DNA from: Craspedostauros australis
Taxonomy: Eukaryota; Bacillariophyta; Bacillariophyceae; Mastogloiales; Achnanthaceae
DNA length: 64,000 nucleotides
Direction: 5' to 3'
Assembly (NCBI GenBank): GCA_026770025.1
Contig: JAMXDE010000057.1
Coordinates: forward strand, 310,001-374,000
Made by a program: the position numbers and the translations under genes. The notes beneath the pieces were generated by a model, which was not told the origin of the DNA, did not search any database, and was given only the letters and a program-made list of their open reading frames with translations. Positions 30,675 to 40,587 of the stretch are shown piece by piece. The stretch's first letter is position 1; each line of letters begins with the position of its first letter.

Positions 30675-33176
30675 CTACAGCGACGAGTGATCTTCGTGAT
30701 TGTAATCGCCGTTGCCTTCATCACGTTCGTGGACGTTGCGAGTGCCATGATTCCTCAGCCGACCGTCATCCGAATCCGACCCGCCGCTGATACCCATGTG
30801 CTTGTCGTCATTCGCGAACAGATTGGTGGGCGTGGCAAACAACGACGATGGCTTCCATTGAGCTGGAAACAAGGACGGCGGCGGCATTCGGCGTTGCTGC
30901 TGTTGCTTGCTGCTATTGCTGTTGACACGCGGCTTGTCCGTTTTGGTGTCACAGCAGGTGCAGTCGTCCAAAGTTTGCTGCGTCGATTCCAATGCCAGTG
31001 CCATGCGATCCAGCTCTTCTATCATGTTTCGCAATTCCTGCTGCAAGTCGTGGTTCTTCTTGGACATCGTTTGGGCATGCCCTTTCCAATCGTTGGCGCC
31101 AAAGCATTTGGGGATCATGGTTGGGAAGGCGAATCCGTAATTGGCAATGATGATGTCTTGGCAGGCATCCGAGTACCAGAATGTGATTTCTTGACCTGGG
31201 ACGAAGGAACATGTGGCGACGATGTCGAAGGATTGATTCTCGGCATTGTAAATCCCTCTCGTGCAGGGCGGGCCGAAATTGATGAGATCGGCGACGGGTG
31301 CCAGGAAGGAATGGCTCGTGTATCCGTAGTTGTCGTCCTGAAGGTCAGTGATACTTCCATCATCCCCCTTACTATCGGATGATGCGCCCTGCTCATTCGT
31401 TTGCAGATCGTGATCATGCATTTCCACCCATTCGTCGGTCGGTACCGATGCCGGCGGTGCGTCCATGATGTTGCCTTGATTTTCGTTGGGCGATCCAGCC
31501 CCCGTTGCTGAATCTCCCTCGTTCTTGTCTTCGGCATCATCGCTCGAATCCACCAAGGCGCCATCCGTCTGCGCCATCTTCAGAACCCGATTGCGCTGCT
31601 GCGTCGCTTCTTCCGCGCGCGCCGTCGCAGCATCCTGCGTGGACGGCACGGTCAAATGCCAATGCCGCGAATTGACGATGGTGAACGCCCATTCGAATCG
31701 TTCAAACGAAAACATCCACTCCTCCAGGCCTTCCTCGTCCAGGTCTTCGTCTTCGTCGTCGCCGTCGTCTTCCATCATGCCGTCTTCATCGATGATGGCG
31801 TCATCCGTCGGCGTGTTCAACGGTCCGAACTGCTCGGGATACGTGTCGATGAGCACCTGCACGACGGACACGTACATCTCGCGAATATCCTTCTGAATAT
31901 CCTTCGCGATGCGCCTGACGCCGATGCTGGCATCCGTCTTGAGACGGTGCGCCTGCCACAGCGTGGGCAAATCCAGCGCCTCGTCGTGCAGGAGTTCCCA
32001 GTAGGGCCAGAAATGAGAATGCGGTCCCAGCTGCATGTGATGCAGCACGGCGATGGCCAGCAACGGCAGTTCGTAGTACTGCAGATCGTCCTGCCAACCG
32101 AACTGCGACCGTATTTTGGGTCCCAGGACGTTGCTGAGGACGGGGTCATGATCGATGACGTTCTCGATGGACCAGAGGGCCTTGTAGGGTATCTGGATGA
32201 TGGTCTCGCCCGCCTCGATGGGTTTGCTGGCCGCCAGTCCGCGCACCTGCGTCTTGGGATACTCCGTGACGCTGATGGAACAGGGCGATCGGTAGTGCTG
32301 CGTCTTGCGATTATTGAAGCGTGAGAAGAAGTGCGTCTCGTCGTCCATGGCATTCGTGTCGGCGCGCGCAAGGTTGCGTCCTTGCAAATGATTGCTGCCG
32401 TCTCCGCCGTGACCGCTGTTGGTGTGAAATGCATTCCTGTGGTTGTTGATGCTGTTCTCAATGCCATCCCTTTGTTGCCCGTCCTCCTCGTTGTAGTTGT
32501 CATTATCGTCCTCGTCGTCTTCGTCGTCGTCGTCGTGACAAAATACATCCGTCCCTTCCGACATGGCCCGCATGTAATCGTAATACTCGAACGTTTGTAT
32601 CTGCACCGATGGCGACGTGACGATTCCCAACGCTTTGTGACACCACGCCAGAAACTCCTTGCCACCATTGCGCGTCGATCGCTCATAGGGATCATTGTGG
32701 TGGGTCATGGATGCACGTCCATCTTTCGTCTGCCTCTTCGATGATGTTGGAGTATTGCGATTCTGCCGTTGCGGCTCCCCGCGTCGGATACGAACGGGAG
32801 GCAACGCAGCATCTTGCGATTTGCGCAGCTTGGGTTCCTCGTGGTTGCGCGTGCCGCGGTGCTTGTCATTGGAATTGTGTCGGTGGTGATTGGAGCTGCG
32901 ATCTTCCTGCGCTCGTACCAATGAGGAGCGAGCGTTCGTGTGAGTATTCGTGATCGTGGATTGCCACATCGGCGCGCACTCCAAGCTGCAAGCCACCATG
33001 GTGAGAGCAATGAGAGTTCTGGGGTTCATCCATCTGTTGCCTTCTGGTGTCCTCTGCCGCCTTCTCGTTCGTTTCGCGTGTGGTCGCATTTCTTGGGTCT
33101 GTTGTTGCTGTTGTTGCCGTTGTCGTTGCCGTTCATGCTGTTGCTGTTGACCATTGTGCCTGATTGGGAGCATCAT
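30675..33176 (-). CDS. SET-domain protein of the SETD3/Rubisco-LSMT class
   Basis: 833 residues from the ATG at 33176. A basic, Gln-rich N-terminus contains one hydrophobic segment (about 50-70, LIALTMVACSLECAPM) that could be a signal anchor. A long disordered region with Asp/Glu runs follows. The SET domain begins with VRGLAASKPIEAGETIIQIP near residue 310 and ends with FLAPVADLINFGP (matching the catalytic DxxNH-like segment, here N-F rather than N-H) and EITFWYSDACQDIIIANYGF. About 130 acidic disordered residues split the domain between the two conserved parts. Proteins of this class methylate lysine or histidine on non-histone targets. The substitution at the DLxNH position could mean altered or lost activity. 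Confidence 0.8.
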   Translation of the reverse strand: MMLPIRHNGQQQQHERQRQRQQQQQQTQEMRPHAKRTRRRQRTPEGNRWMNPRTLIALTMVACSLECAPMWQSTITNTHTNARSSLVRAQEDRSSNHHRHNSNDKHRGTRNHEEPKLRKSQDAALPPVRIRRGEPQRQNRNTPTSSKRQTKDGRASMTHHNDPYERSTRNGGKEFLAWCHKALGIVTSPSVQIQTFEYYDYMRAMSEGTDVFCHDDDDEDDEDDNDNYNEEDGQQRDGIENSINNHRNAFHTNSGHGGDGSNHLQGRNLARADTNAMDDETHFFSRFNNRKTQHYRSPCSISVTEYPKTQVRGLAASKPIEAGETIIQIPYKALWSIENVIDHDPVLSNVLGPKIRSQFGWQDDLQYYELPLLAIAVLHHMQLGPHSHFWPYWELLHDEALDLPTLWQAHRLKTDASIGVRRIAKDIQKDIREMYVSVVQVLIDTYPEQFGPLNTPTDDAIIDEDGMMEDDGDDEDEDLDEEGLEEWMFSFERFEWAFTIVNSRHWHLTVPSTQDAATARAEEATQQRNRVLKMAQTDGALVDSSDDAEDKNEGDSATGAGSPNENQGNIMDAPPASVPTDEWVEMHDHDLQTNEQGASSDSKGDDGSITDLQDDNYGYTSHSFLAPVADLINFGPPCTRGIYNAENQSFDIVATCSFVPGQEITFWYSDACQDIIIANYGFAFPTMIPKCFGANDWKGHAQTMSKKNHDLQQELRNMIEELDRMALALESTQQTLDDCTCCDTKTDKPRVNSNSSKQQQQRRMPPPSLFPAQWKPSSLFATPTNLFANDDKHMGISGGSDSDDGRLRNHGTRNVHERDEGNGDYNHEDHSSL

Positions 33177-34221
33177 CTTTGAATTCACTTGGAGCGATCC
33201 AAGCAGAACCGAACAGAATAGAGAGTGGAGTATAGTGGAGTCGTTGAACTGGTGATGCCGCGATTGAATGCTCCGCTCGTCCGACTGAAGTGGGACGTGT
33301 TATGGAGTGCAACTGTGTGATCGATGGATGGCTTGCATCGATGTGTGCAACGTGTGCAATGCGATGGTAACTGCTCTTGCACTCCCACTTGTCCCTGACA
33401 CGCCTGATGATGCACTCGTTTGTATTGTGTGGTATTGTGTGGTGTTGTGTGGTATTGTGTGGTATTGTGGGCGTATCGACAGCCTTGCTTCCGTGCGGCT
33501 TCTGCTTTGCCTGTTCCTCTCAGAATTGTGTCGTGCGAAGCAATGCGATGCAATGCAAGATTCGATCGGAGACGACAGATTCAAAACAGAAGCGCGTGGA
33601 GCAGATCGCAGGGCGAAACAGAACAGCCACGATACAATCTTCTTTGCTCTCTTCCTTCCCGTGTTTGTCGTCTTTGTACCAGCAATGCAGCTTTCTCGAT
33701 TGTTCACAACAACTGCGAAGGATGCAGATCGAGTATCTTGACGACATCAGCCAACAACAACAACAACAACAACAGTCGGATGGAGAGCACGAATACGGAC
33801 AGCGGAGACGTGGGAGATGGACTGGTTTGGCGTGTGTCGTGTGCCTTGGTTCGTTGTTGTTGTGCCTTCGTTTTCATCGCGTTGCGCAAACTCGCCATGC
33901 GTTCCGCGCAACAAATTTCGCGGTTTGTGTCTTTGAGACGTGGATATATAGTCCAACGAATCGACCCATCGCCGAAATTCTTCAGCTCGTGACGTGGGTT
34001 AATAGCCGTCGTCTGTCTTCGTACGTAGCAAACCAAGATCGAGCAGCAACGACACGAAGACCGCCAAAAACCGAAGAGAAATGGCGGCGATGGTTACATC
34101 ATCACGGTCGTGTTTACCACCATCGTCGCCATCGCTGTCGCCGCTGTCGCTGTTGTTGCTGTCGCCTCCATCAACGCCCACACACGCCCACACACAAATA
34201 CACACTGCAAAGATCAACACC
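33177..34221. other. Upstream region of the SET gene, with minisatellite
   Basis: Contains a TGTGTGGTAT decamer repeat (33421-33470), a CAA repeat (about 33751-33774) and a TATA-like GGATATATAG near 33942. A long plus-strand frame (33377-34381) is open but low-complexity and not convincing. Confidence 0.45.
33421..33470 (+). repeat. 10-bp minisatellite, about five copies
   Basis: Tandem units of TGTGTGGTAT with one G substitution in the third copy. Confidence 0.85.
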
Positions 34222-35114
34222 ATGGTGCGTCGGCATTTGGATCGGAAGACGGATCAAGTGCATCTTGGATGGATGTCTCGTGGAGAACATAATCAGATGG
34301 GGATGTCCAGCGATGCGATGCAATGCGACCTCATCCGCAACGATCCAGTCATCGTCATTGTCTCTCTTGTGTGCTTGCTGATGCGTTGGCGTGTGGAGAC
34401 TTTGCAACCCGTGACTCGATGAATCTCAGATCACGAAAGCATTCCAAATCAAACTGAATACGAGATGGGATGAGACGCAGTGAGCATTGGAGGGCAACAT
34501 CATGGGCGATGACATGGATGATGCAAAGCGGATGGCAAACAGCGATGGAGCGACTTCTCTACCAAGCTCTGTTGGTTCCCGAATTGATAATGCAATGCAG
34601 TGAACATCAACGTCAACGTCAACATTTGGCCATCATGCGACCAGCCTTCTCACACAATCAACCCTCTTCATGTCTGCTCCCGCGAACGACATGCCTCTCC
34701 TCAACACAACTGCGACGCCCTATGATGTGATATGATGCGATGTGACCGGTACCATTGGCATCTTTGGGATGTGCAACATGCAACCATGGCAAACACCGCA
34801 ACAATGACGACGATGATGATGCCGAACAAATGTGACAAAATACGACGAATGGTTGCGCATTGGAACATGCAACTCGAACGATTCCCATTGCGGCACTACC
34901 GTTGCAGAGTGACGAAGAGCCAGTCGATCAGCTTCCGCAAATCCGAAAGGATTGCATCAAGACATGCCCGGGACCACTGGCCAACTACGAGGCCTGCAAG
35001 GACCGTATCAAGGGGAAGGAAAATGTCAGCTGCGAAATCTGGTACTATGAACTGCACCACTGTGTCGATCTGTGCGTCGCACCAAAGATCTTTGCCGTCA
35101 CCAAGGGAGGCTAA
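34222..35114 (+). CDS. QCR6: Ubiquinol-cytochrome c reductase hinge protein (complex III subunit 6), split gene
   Basis: The exon 34908-35114 encodes SDEEPVDQLPQIRKDC followed by a twin-cysteine hinge domain: cysteines in KTCPGPLANYEAC and in SCEIWYYELHHCVDLC, ending APKIFAVTKGG. This matches the small acidic hinge subunit that assists cytochrome c1 in mitochondrial complex III; plant homologues begin M-x-DEEPVD. No ATG lies in frame in front of the exon, so an upstream exon is required. The best candidate is the ATG at 34222-34224, which is followed at once by a GTGCGT donor; splicing to the GCAG acceptor at 34907 gives M-SDEEPVD, exactly the expected N-terminus, with a 683-bp intron. Alternatives are a short intron from the ATG at 34849, or an upstream exon near 34502. 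The C-terminal exon is secure; the first exon is inferred. Confidence 0.8.
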
Positions 35115-35571
35115 GCCATCGCGCTCCATCTCCGGTGCATGATGTTGTACGATGCATGACAGTATGGCACAGCATCACCGTCGACAGCAGCGAGAACAGC
35201 AGCAGTCACAATAACATTACGATAGAACTTCCAAACGTAATAGCAAGCACAGCAACTCTCTACGAGCACACCTTGTTATTATAGGTACGAAGTGGAACAG
35301 TGCTACCTGTGTCGATCTCTTCTTTTTTCAAAATGTGTGCTGTTCCAACCATACACTGGCTTATCGGTCGGTCACAAGCAAAGCTGTATGATACTTACTG
35401 TTCTAAACGTAGCGAAGTGCTTGCACTGGATCAATCCCTTGCGCTGCTGCGCGTTGCATTCCAAACTCTCTACTCGTCAAGAGTGACACCTGCGCAAATA
35501 CAGTGTACTCTACTCCACATGATCATCTCTGCGTCCCCAACCTCTTCTTGCCGTTGATATCACCAGCGCCA
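35115..35571. other. Convergent intergenic region
   Basis: About 460 bp between the QCR6 stop and the stop of the cotransporter gene. No gene seen. Confidence 0.5.
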
Positions 35572-38079
35572 TCACAATTCGTCGCTCTGATCGAATTCGT
35601 TGCGTCGATGACGGTTCTGCCGACGACGTCGAGGTGGCTGCTTCAGGTTCTCCATCTTCACGTTGGAATGCATGAAGAGCACGCGGATGTTGGACTTGAT
35701 GAAGGCAATGTCCTGCGGCAAGGACTGGATCGCCGCGTCCGTGCGGTTGACGTGCTCCAAGTAATCGAGAACGTACTTCGTGCCGAAGAAAATGAAGCAG
35801 ACGACGAACAGCATCCATCCGACGAGCAGCGAAGCGAAGAACAAGGCGAATCCGCGCGTGCCCTTCGTATCCTCGTTCCACAGCGCGATGATGCCCCAGA
35901 TGGCGAGGGGGATGCTGACGAAGCCGATGCAGATGAAGTACCGCGGTATGTTGTTCCACACCGACGACGGCCGGAACCTGCGCTGGTCCTCGTCGTCGCT
36001 GCCTTCCAGCGAGATGCGGCGGTCAGGGCGCTCGGGATCGTCGCTGTCGTAGTCCGTGTCCATGTTGCGGCCGGTGTTTCTGGTGTTGCCTTCGGATGGT
36101 TCGAGGAATTCCTCGGGCAGACCGGTGTAGTAGATGAGCGCCGCCAGCTTCTCCTCGACCCACTCCATGTCGTCCGCGAGGTCGTTGAGCGCTTCGCGCC
36201 TCGAAACTATTCGCGTCATGTCGGCGTAGCCGTCGATGGTGTTGACGTCGTGGCCGAGGCCCGTGAAGTCGCGCAGGGCGTGGATCGTGTGTTGGGCGCG
36301 CTTCATGTCATCAGCGAGCCTGTACTTGGCGTCGATCTTGCGCCCACTCTCCGACAACCAGTCGATGGTGATGTCTCGTCCTTCGCGGAAGTAGAACCAG
36401 CGCAGGAAGGCGAGGCCGCCGATGGCGATGAGGCCCGTGAGGACGCCCGCGATGGCTTGCAGACCCGCTTGGCTTCGATTGTACAGCGCGGAGAGGCCCA
36501 GGACCGTGGCCGGGAAACCGATGAAGAGCGTTCCAATGTACAGCAGGGCCAGCGGCCGCCACAGGCGCACCCACATGCCGAGGCGGTTGGCCGCAGCGAT
36601 GGGGATGTTGCGGATGATGGGGATGGGATACCAGATCATGAATCCCGTGAGGTTGAACATGAGATGCGCCACGGCCACCTGCAGCGCCTGGTTGCCATCG
36701 GTGGCCAAGGCGGAGAAGAGCGCCGTGATGGTCGTGCCCAGGTTTGCCCCGATCGTCAGGGGCAGCATCTGCTCGACCGGGATGGCGTTCATCCCCACGA
36801 AGGGCGTGAGGAAGGACGTGGTGGTGGAGGAGCTTTGGAGAAGCATGGTGGCGGTTGTGCCGATTGCAATGAGGACGTATCCATTGAGCTTGGTGACCTT
36901 GTAGATGACCCTCGTGGAGTAACCGAGCAGCAAGCGTTGCACGACGAACACGAGGACCGAGAGGGAGACGAAGATGACGAAGCTGCCGATGACGACGCTG
37001 CAGAGACCCGCGATCTTGTCGTCGCGCAGATCGGCCGTGGGGCTGAAGAAGGCGGGGCAGTCGCCCGAGGTCTTGTCGCAGGCGAGGATGCCGACCTTGC
37101 AGGTGCCGTAGGTCGGATCGTCGTTGTCGTCGCAGCGGATGGGGTAGAAGTCGCTGCAATCCCCGCCCTTGGAGACGTGCTCGATGGCCTTCTTGTTGGC
37201 CACGATGACCTTCTTGCCCACGGGCGTGATGAATCGCTTGACGGGTCCCTCCCATGTGTCGCCATCCTCGGTGTCGGCGCCCTTGGTGAGAGAGGATGAC
37301 ACGCGCTCGAGGAATCCCGTGGCGGCCTCGACCGGCAGCAGGATCGCCACCGTCATGAAGTTGAACATGTCATGCAACGTCGCGCCCGCGAATGCCAGCT
37401 CGAACTGTTCCGGATCGCGGATGTGGCTGAGCGAGACGAAGGTGTTGGTGACGGCCGTGCCGATGTTGGCCCCCATGACCATGTAGATGGCATTCTGGAC
37501 GGACAGCGCCGACCCCTGCACACCGACGAGGGAAACGATGATGGTCGTCGTGGTGGAGGAGGACTGCAGCATGACGGTGGCGAGGATGCCGATCATGACG
37601 CCCGTGACGGGGTTGTTGGTGTCGTTGCCGAAGAGCTGGCCGGCGGCGCAGCCAGCCATGACCTTGGCGCCGTTGGACAGGAACTCCAGGCCCAGCCCGA
37701 AGAGGAAGAGGCAGGAGAAGATGACGAGGACCCCGCTGATCATGCGGAGGTACCCCGACGACGAAGCGAAGCAGCAGCAGGTGTTCCACACCTCGCCCCA
37801 CGTGGCATCCAGGTCGACGTAGACATCGTCTGCGTTGTTGGGGTCCAAGCCCATGCCGCTGCCATTGCCGCTGCCATTGTCGTTGCCGTCGAGATCGAAG
37901 TCATTGCCGTCGAAGTCGTTGGCTTTCACGCGACTCGAGCGCCCTCCCCTGGAGCCTGCGACAGACTGCGACACTCTCGACTTGCGGTAGGGGGTGGAGT
38001 GGGACGATGCTCGACTCGCGGACGCCATCCCGCTGTCCCGGGTTTGCAGGCCCACCATCTCGCTTTGTGCGGATTCCAT
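35572..38079 (-). CDS. Na+/phosphate cotransporter, SLC34/NptA (PNaS) family
   Basis: 835 residues from the ATG at 38079. After a Gly/Asp/Asn-rich cytosolic N-terminus (about 1-95) come two inverted transport repeats, each with the family signature QSSST: ATVMLQSSSTTTTIIVSLVG near residue 170 and TATMLLQSSSTTTSF near 415. Each is followed by a GANIGT or GANLGT motif. A cysteine-bearing loop (about 300-350, DCSDFYPIRC) separates the halves and is probably extracellular. Two to three further membrane spans lie in the C-terminal third (about 510-560 and 720-780), around a soluble region that is helical and PhoU-like in position. The protein would import inorganic phosphate at the plasma membrane using the sodium gradient, expected in a marine cell. 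GC-rich, strongly biased codon use creates long false frames on the opposite strand. Confidence 0.9.
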   Translation of the reverse strand: MESAQSEMVGLQTRDSGMASASRASSHSTPYRKSRVSQSVAGSRGGRSSRVKANDFDGNDFDLDGNDNGSGNGSGMGLDPNNADDVYVDLDATWGEVWNTCCCFASSSGYLRMISGVLVIFSCLFLFGLGLEFLSNGAKVMAGCAAGQLFGNDTNNPVTGVMIGILATVMLQSSSTTTTIIVSLVGVQGSALSVQNAIYMVMGANIGTAVTNTFVSLSHIRDPEQFELAFAGATLHDMFNFMTVAILLPVEAATGFLERVSSSLTKGADTEDGDTWEGPVKRFITPVGKKVIVANKKAIEHVSKGGDCSDFYPIRCDDNDDPTYGTCKVGILACDKTSGDCPAFFSPTADLRDDKIAGLCSVVIGSFVIFVSLSVLVFVVQRLLLGYSTRVIYKVTKLNGYVLIAIGTTATMLLQSSSTTTSFLTPFVGMNAIPVEQMLPLTIGANLGTTITALFSALATDGNQALQVAVAHLMFNLTGFMIWYPIPIIRNIPIAAANRLGMWVRLWRPLALLYIGTLFIGFPATVLGLSALYNRSQAGLQAIAGVLTGLIAIGGLAFLRWFYFREGRDITIDWLSESGRKIDAKYRLADDMKRAQHTIHALRDFTGLGHDVNTIDGYADMTRIVSRREALNDLADDMEWVEEKLAALIYYTGLPEEFLEPSEGNTRNTGRNMDTDYDSDDPERPDRRISLEGSDDEDQRRFRPSSVWNNIPRYFICIGFVSIPLAIWGIIALWNEDTKGTRGFALFFASLLVGWMLFVVCFIFFGTKYVLDYLEHVNRTDAAIQSLPQDIAFIKSNIRVLFMHSNVKMENLKQPPRRRRQNRHRRNEFDQSDEL

Positions 38080-38154
38080 GATGATATAGTATAGTATGGT
38101 CGAGTAGAATAGAGTGCTGCGGCTACGAGCAGATCGTATTCCCCGGCTGTCCTT

Positions 38155-38995
38155 CTACGAGTAGTAGTTTGCTACAAGTATGGCACCACACAGTATGCCT
38201 ATCTCTGTCTTCCCTTCTGGCTTCCGCCTCTGCGCTCTCGTCTTGATTGTTGTTGCTGTTGTTGTTGCGCTCTGGTCTATCGAAGCGGTGGAGTCTGCGC
38301 TGCGGCTGCCCTGTTTGCTTGAGTCTGCACTAGCGTTCTGTTTGTTGTCAAACAACAATGATGAAACAGAGACAGAGACAGAGAGAGGTGTTGATCGTCC
38401 TGGTGCGAGAACTTGGATGCTCTGGGGAGTGTCTTCTGCCGCTTTCGTCACCGCCTTCACAGCGCCAACCATGATGTCACGAAGGCTTCGCGTGCAACGA
38501 GCCCAGGGTACTTGTGCGTTCGCGAAGTTCGTGTACCACCACACCGCACAAACTGCATAACAGAACGAGAAAGTCAACAAGAATCACAGGTGCATTTGGT
38601 GCTGAAATTACCATGGGAGGAATGACCGGACGCTAATCGCGGCGAAAACAGGACTAATTGCCCTTTGGGTGTCTACTTAATTATCAATTCAAGGCGGTTT
38701 TCTCTCATGCCGTCACACGACCGTTTCGCCTTGACACAATCGACTAAAATGTCATTCCCTCCGTCGATGTACAGGCGTAATACATGCCAATTTGAAAACA
38801 ACTCAACAACAAGAACTGAGCCGCCAAAAATGGCGCCATCACGAATGGCACCAAATCGTGGACGAACATCCAGATGGTGTCAATCATGTCAGCGTGTGCG
38901 CCATCGTCAACCATTGTTCTGCCTCCATCTCCACTGTTTCGCAACTGTCCCTCCACGAAAGTCGGAGCCACAGCCGCAGTCTCGACCACATTCAT
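38155..38995 (-). CDS. Small two-exon membrane protein, unrecognised (intron 38553-38772)
   Basis: Exon 1 (ATG at 38995) encodes an N-terminus followed by a hydrophobic segment, IWMFVHDLVPFVMAPFLAA then QFLLLSCFQIGMYYA. A GTACAT donor at 38772 and a pyrimidine-rich TATGCAG acceptor at 38553 remove 220 bp and keep phase, continuing the membrane region as FCAVWWYTNFANAQVPWARC. The C-terminal half is hydrophilic and Ser/Thr-rich. The predicted product has 206 residues with two closely spaced membrane spans. It is transcribed away from the gene at 39115, with only 119 bp between the two start codons, so the pair probably shares a bidirectional promoter. No family is recognised; the continuity of hydrophobic sequence across the splice is the main support. 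Confidence 0.5.
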
Positions 38996-39114
38996 AGCTG
39001 CATCTGATTACCACTCAGCAAACGGAGGAACTGGACAGGATCAACTACAGATACAGCAGTACTGTTCGGTACCGCGCGGCGAAACGTACATCTGACATCC
39101 ATCAATCGTCCACG

Positions 39115-40176
39115 ATGAGCCGAGCGATATTGGAATCGTTTGCGCCTGCCACAACGCAGATGGTGAGGCAGCGCGTGCCGTTGGCTGGCCTCATCTTCGA
39201 TCTCATCCTCACGGAGAAGACCGCGGAGCAGTGTCCCGAAGTGCAATCGCCGTTCCGGTCCGATCTGCTGGGCGTCGATCACACGATCCGCAGTCCCTAC
39301 CTCGCCATCTACGCCATCGTCGGCACGGCGATTGGATTCGTGGGTTCGCTCAGCTTGCTGCGGTTGCAGTCGCAGCAACGGCGGCGGCGGGTGGAACGCG
39401 ATGCAAGGCAAGGGGGGAATGCAGCAGATCAGGAATCAATGACAACGGCAGCAGCGCAATTCGCGGACCCGGTCCCGTGGTGCTGGCCGCTGGCCTTCTT
39501 CGCGTTCGGGTGCATGAATATGAGCGCCTTCTTTCTGCACAACTGGGAGGCTGCCATCACGGACCTACCGTATCCCACGGTGTCACCGCATTGGTGGGCG
39601 ATGGACACGTACTCCACCGGCGCATTCTGCATGAACCTCTTGCTGGGCCTCTGCAATCAACTGCATCCGCGATCGTCGACGCTGTGGTCTCGGCTCTACG
39701 CGGCACTTCAGCTCATGGGGTTGCTGGCACTGGCGGTGTTTTACGGCGAGCATTACGGCCTCTTGCCGACGCCCTTGGTGGATTCCAATGGCACCGCGTA
39801 TGCCACGATCTTCCTGGAGCAATGGTACGTGCTGCCCGTCCTTGCGTTTGGGCACTTTTGGGCGGAATTCTTGATCCTGCGCAACAAGCAACTCAAGTTC
39901 CCCATCCTGACCGTCTTCCTGACGGTGTGGGCCTACATCATCATGGCGCTCGGCATATTCATGGACAACTCGCTGTGCGCCTTCGTCCAGTTCGAGTCGG
40001 GCGACTATCACGACATGCTCTACGTCACCTCCGTCGCTTTCTTGGCGTGCGATCTTGTGTTTGTGGCCGTCTATCTCTTTCTGCGGTGGATGTACACTGC
40101 GGACGTGGTGTCATCGAGGAAACTGCCGATCAAACAAACAGGAAGGGCTGGGGGAGCGAACAAGAAGACGAACTGA
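39115..40176 (+). CDS. Multi-pass membrane protein, unrecognised
   Basis: 353 residues from the ATG at 39115. About seven hydrophobic spans: residues 64-83 (AIYAIVGTAIGFVGSLSLL), 122-140 (WPLAFFAFGCMNMSAFFL), around 165-180, 195-215 (LQLMGLLALAVFYG), 235-255, 265-285 (FLTVWAYIIMALGIFM) and 305-325. A basic loop (QQRRRRVERDAR) lies between spans 1 and 2. Polar residues within or next to spans (HNWEAA, GEHYGLL, LEQWYVL, FGHFWAEF) repeat a His/Glu/Trp pattern that could line a cavity, but no known transporter or enzyme motif is evident. Possible EXPERA/EBP-like sterol enzymes were considered; the span number is too high. The gene ends 365 bp before the remnant end of the cyclase/PDE gene on the opposite strand. 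Confidence 0.7.
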   Translation: MSRAILESFAPATTQMVRQRVPLAGLIFDLILTEKTAEQCPEVQSPFRSDLLGVDHTIRSPYLAIYAIVGTAIGFVGSLSLLRLQSQQRRRRVERDARQGGNAADQESMTTAAAQFADPVPWCWPLAFFAFGCMNMSAFFLHNWEAAITDLPYPTVSPHWWAMDTYSTGAFCMNLLLGLCNQLHPRSSTLWSRLYAALQLMGLLALAVFYGEHYGLLPTPLVDSNGTAYATIFLEQWYVLPVLAFGHFWAEFLILRNKQLKFPILTVFLTVWAYIIMALGIFMDNSLCAFVQFESGDYHDMLYVTSVAFLACDLVFVAVYLFLRWMYTADVVSSRKLPIKQTGRAGGANKKTN

Positions 40177-40540
40177 GGTAAAGCAAAAGAGAGACGAAGG
40201 GATGAGGCGGAATGCAGCGAAAAGCCAATCACAAGCACAAGCAAAGGAATGGCATGGCGTGGACTGATACGAGTATTAGGAGTCTCTACCGTGAATAAAA
40301 GTGGAACTAGTGTTGAAATTACATCTTGGTGTATCCCCCATGCAACCAACTGTGCCACCAATTGGGATGTACGTACGTATGGTACATGAAAACAGTCCCA
40401 CGGTTCCCCTGTCCCTGTTTGCGTAGGCAGCACTGCTGGTGGCTTTCTGATGCCCTCTCGCCATGCCCAATCTCTTCGTTTCATCCCGATGATCACGGCG
40501 GAGAAAAGCAGGCACCGGCACTAGCAGAAGCAGCTGCTAC
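40177..40540. other. Convergent 3' region
   Basis: About 360 bp between the membrane-protein stop and the original stop of the cyclase/PDE gene at 40541. Probably the 3' UTRs of both. No gene seen. Confidence 0.5.
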
Positions 40541-40587
40541 TTATTGCGCTGATGAGTCGTCACCTTTCTGGCCGTACCGCTTCATAT
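40541..40587 (-). pseudogene. Detached 3' end of the cyclase/PDE coding sequence
   Basis: On the minus strand, starting with the ATAT target duplication (40587-40584), these 47 bases continue the last exon of the cyclase/PDE gene in frame. They encode the residues MKRYGQKGDDSSAQ and a TAA stop at 40541. They are cut off from the rest of the gene by the 3.3-kb transposon at 40588-43914 and are no longer reached by translation, because the frame stops inside the element. Confidence 0.8.

Noticed and set aside
31656-32324. 222-codon plus-strand frame antisense to the SET gene
   Set aside because: Shadow frame; the SET motifs are clearly on the minus strand.
33377-34381. 334-codon plus-strand frame upstream of QCR6
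   Set aside because: Covers a minisatellite, a CAA repeat and Arg/Cys-rich low complexity; no coherent protein.
35503-37299. 598-codon plus-strand open frame antisense to the Na/phosphate cotransporter
   Set aside because: Product is a repetitive Arg/Asp/Glu/Val mixture without domains; it mirrors the strongly GC-biased codons of the real gene on the other strand.
39231-40181. 316-codon plus-strand frame overlapping the seven-span membrane gene
   Set aside because: Arg/Gly/His-rich shadow of the real frame; no hydrophobic pattern or homology.
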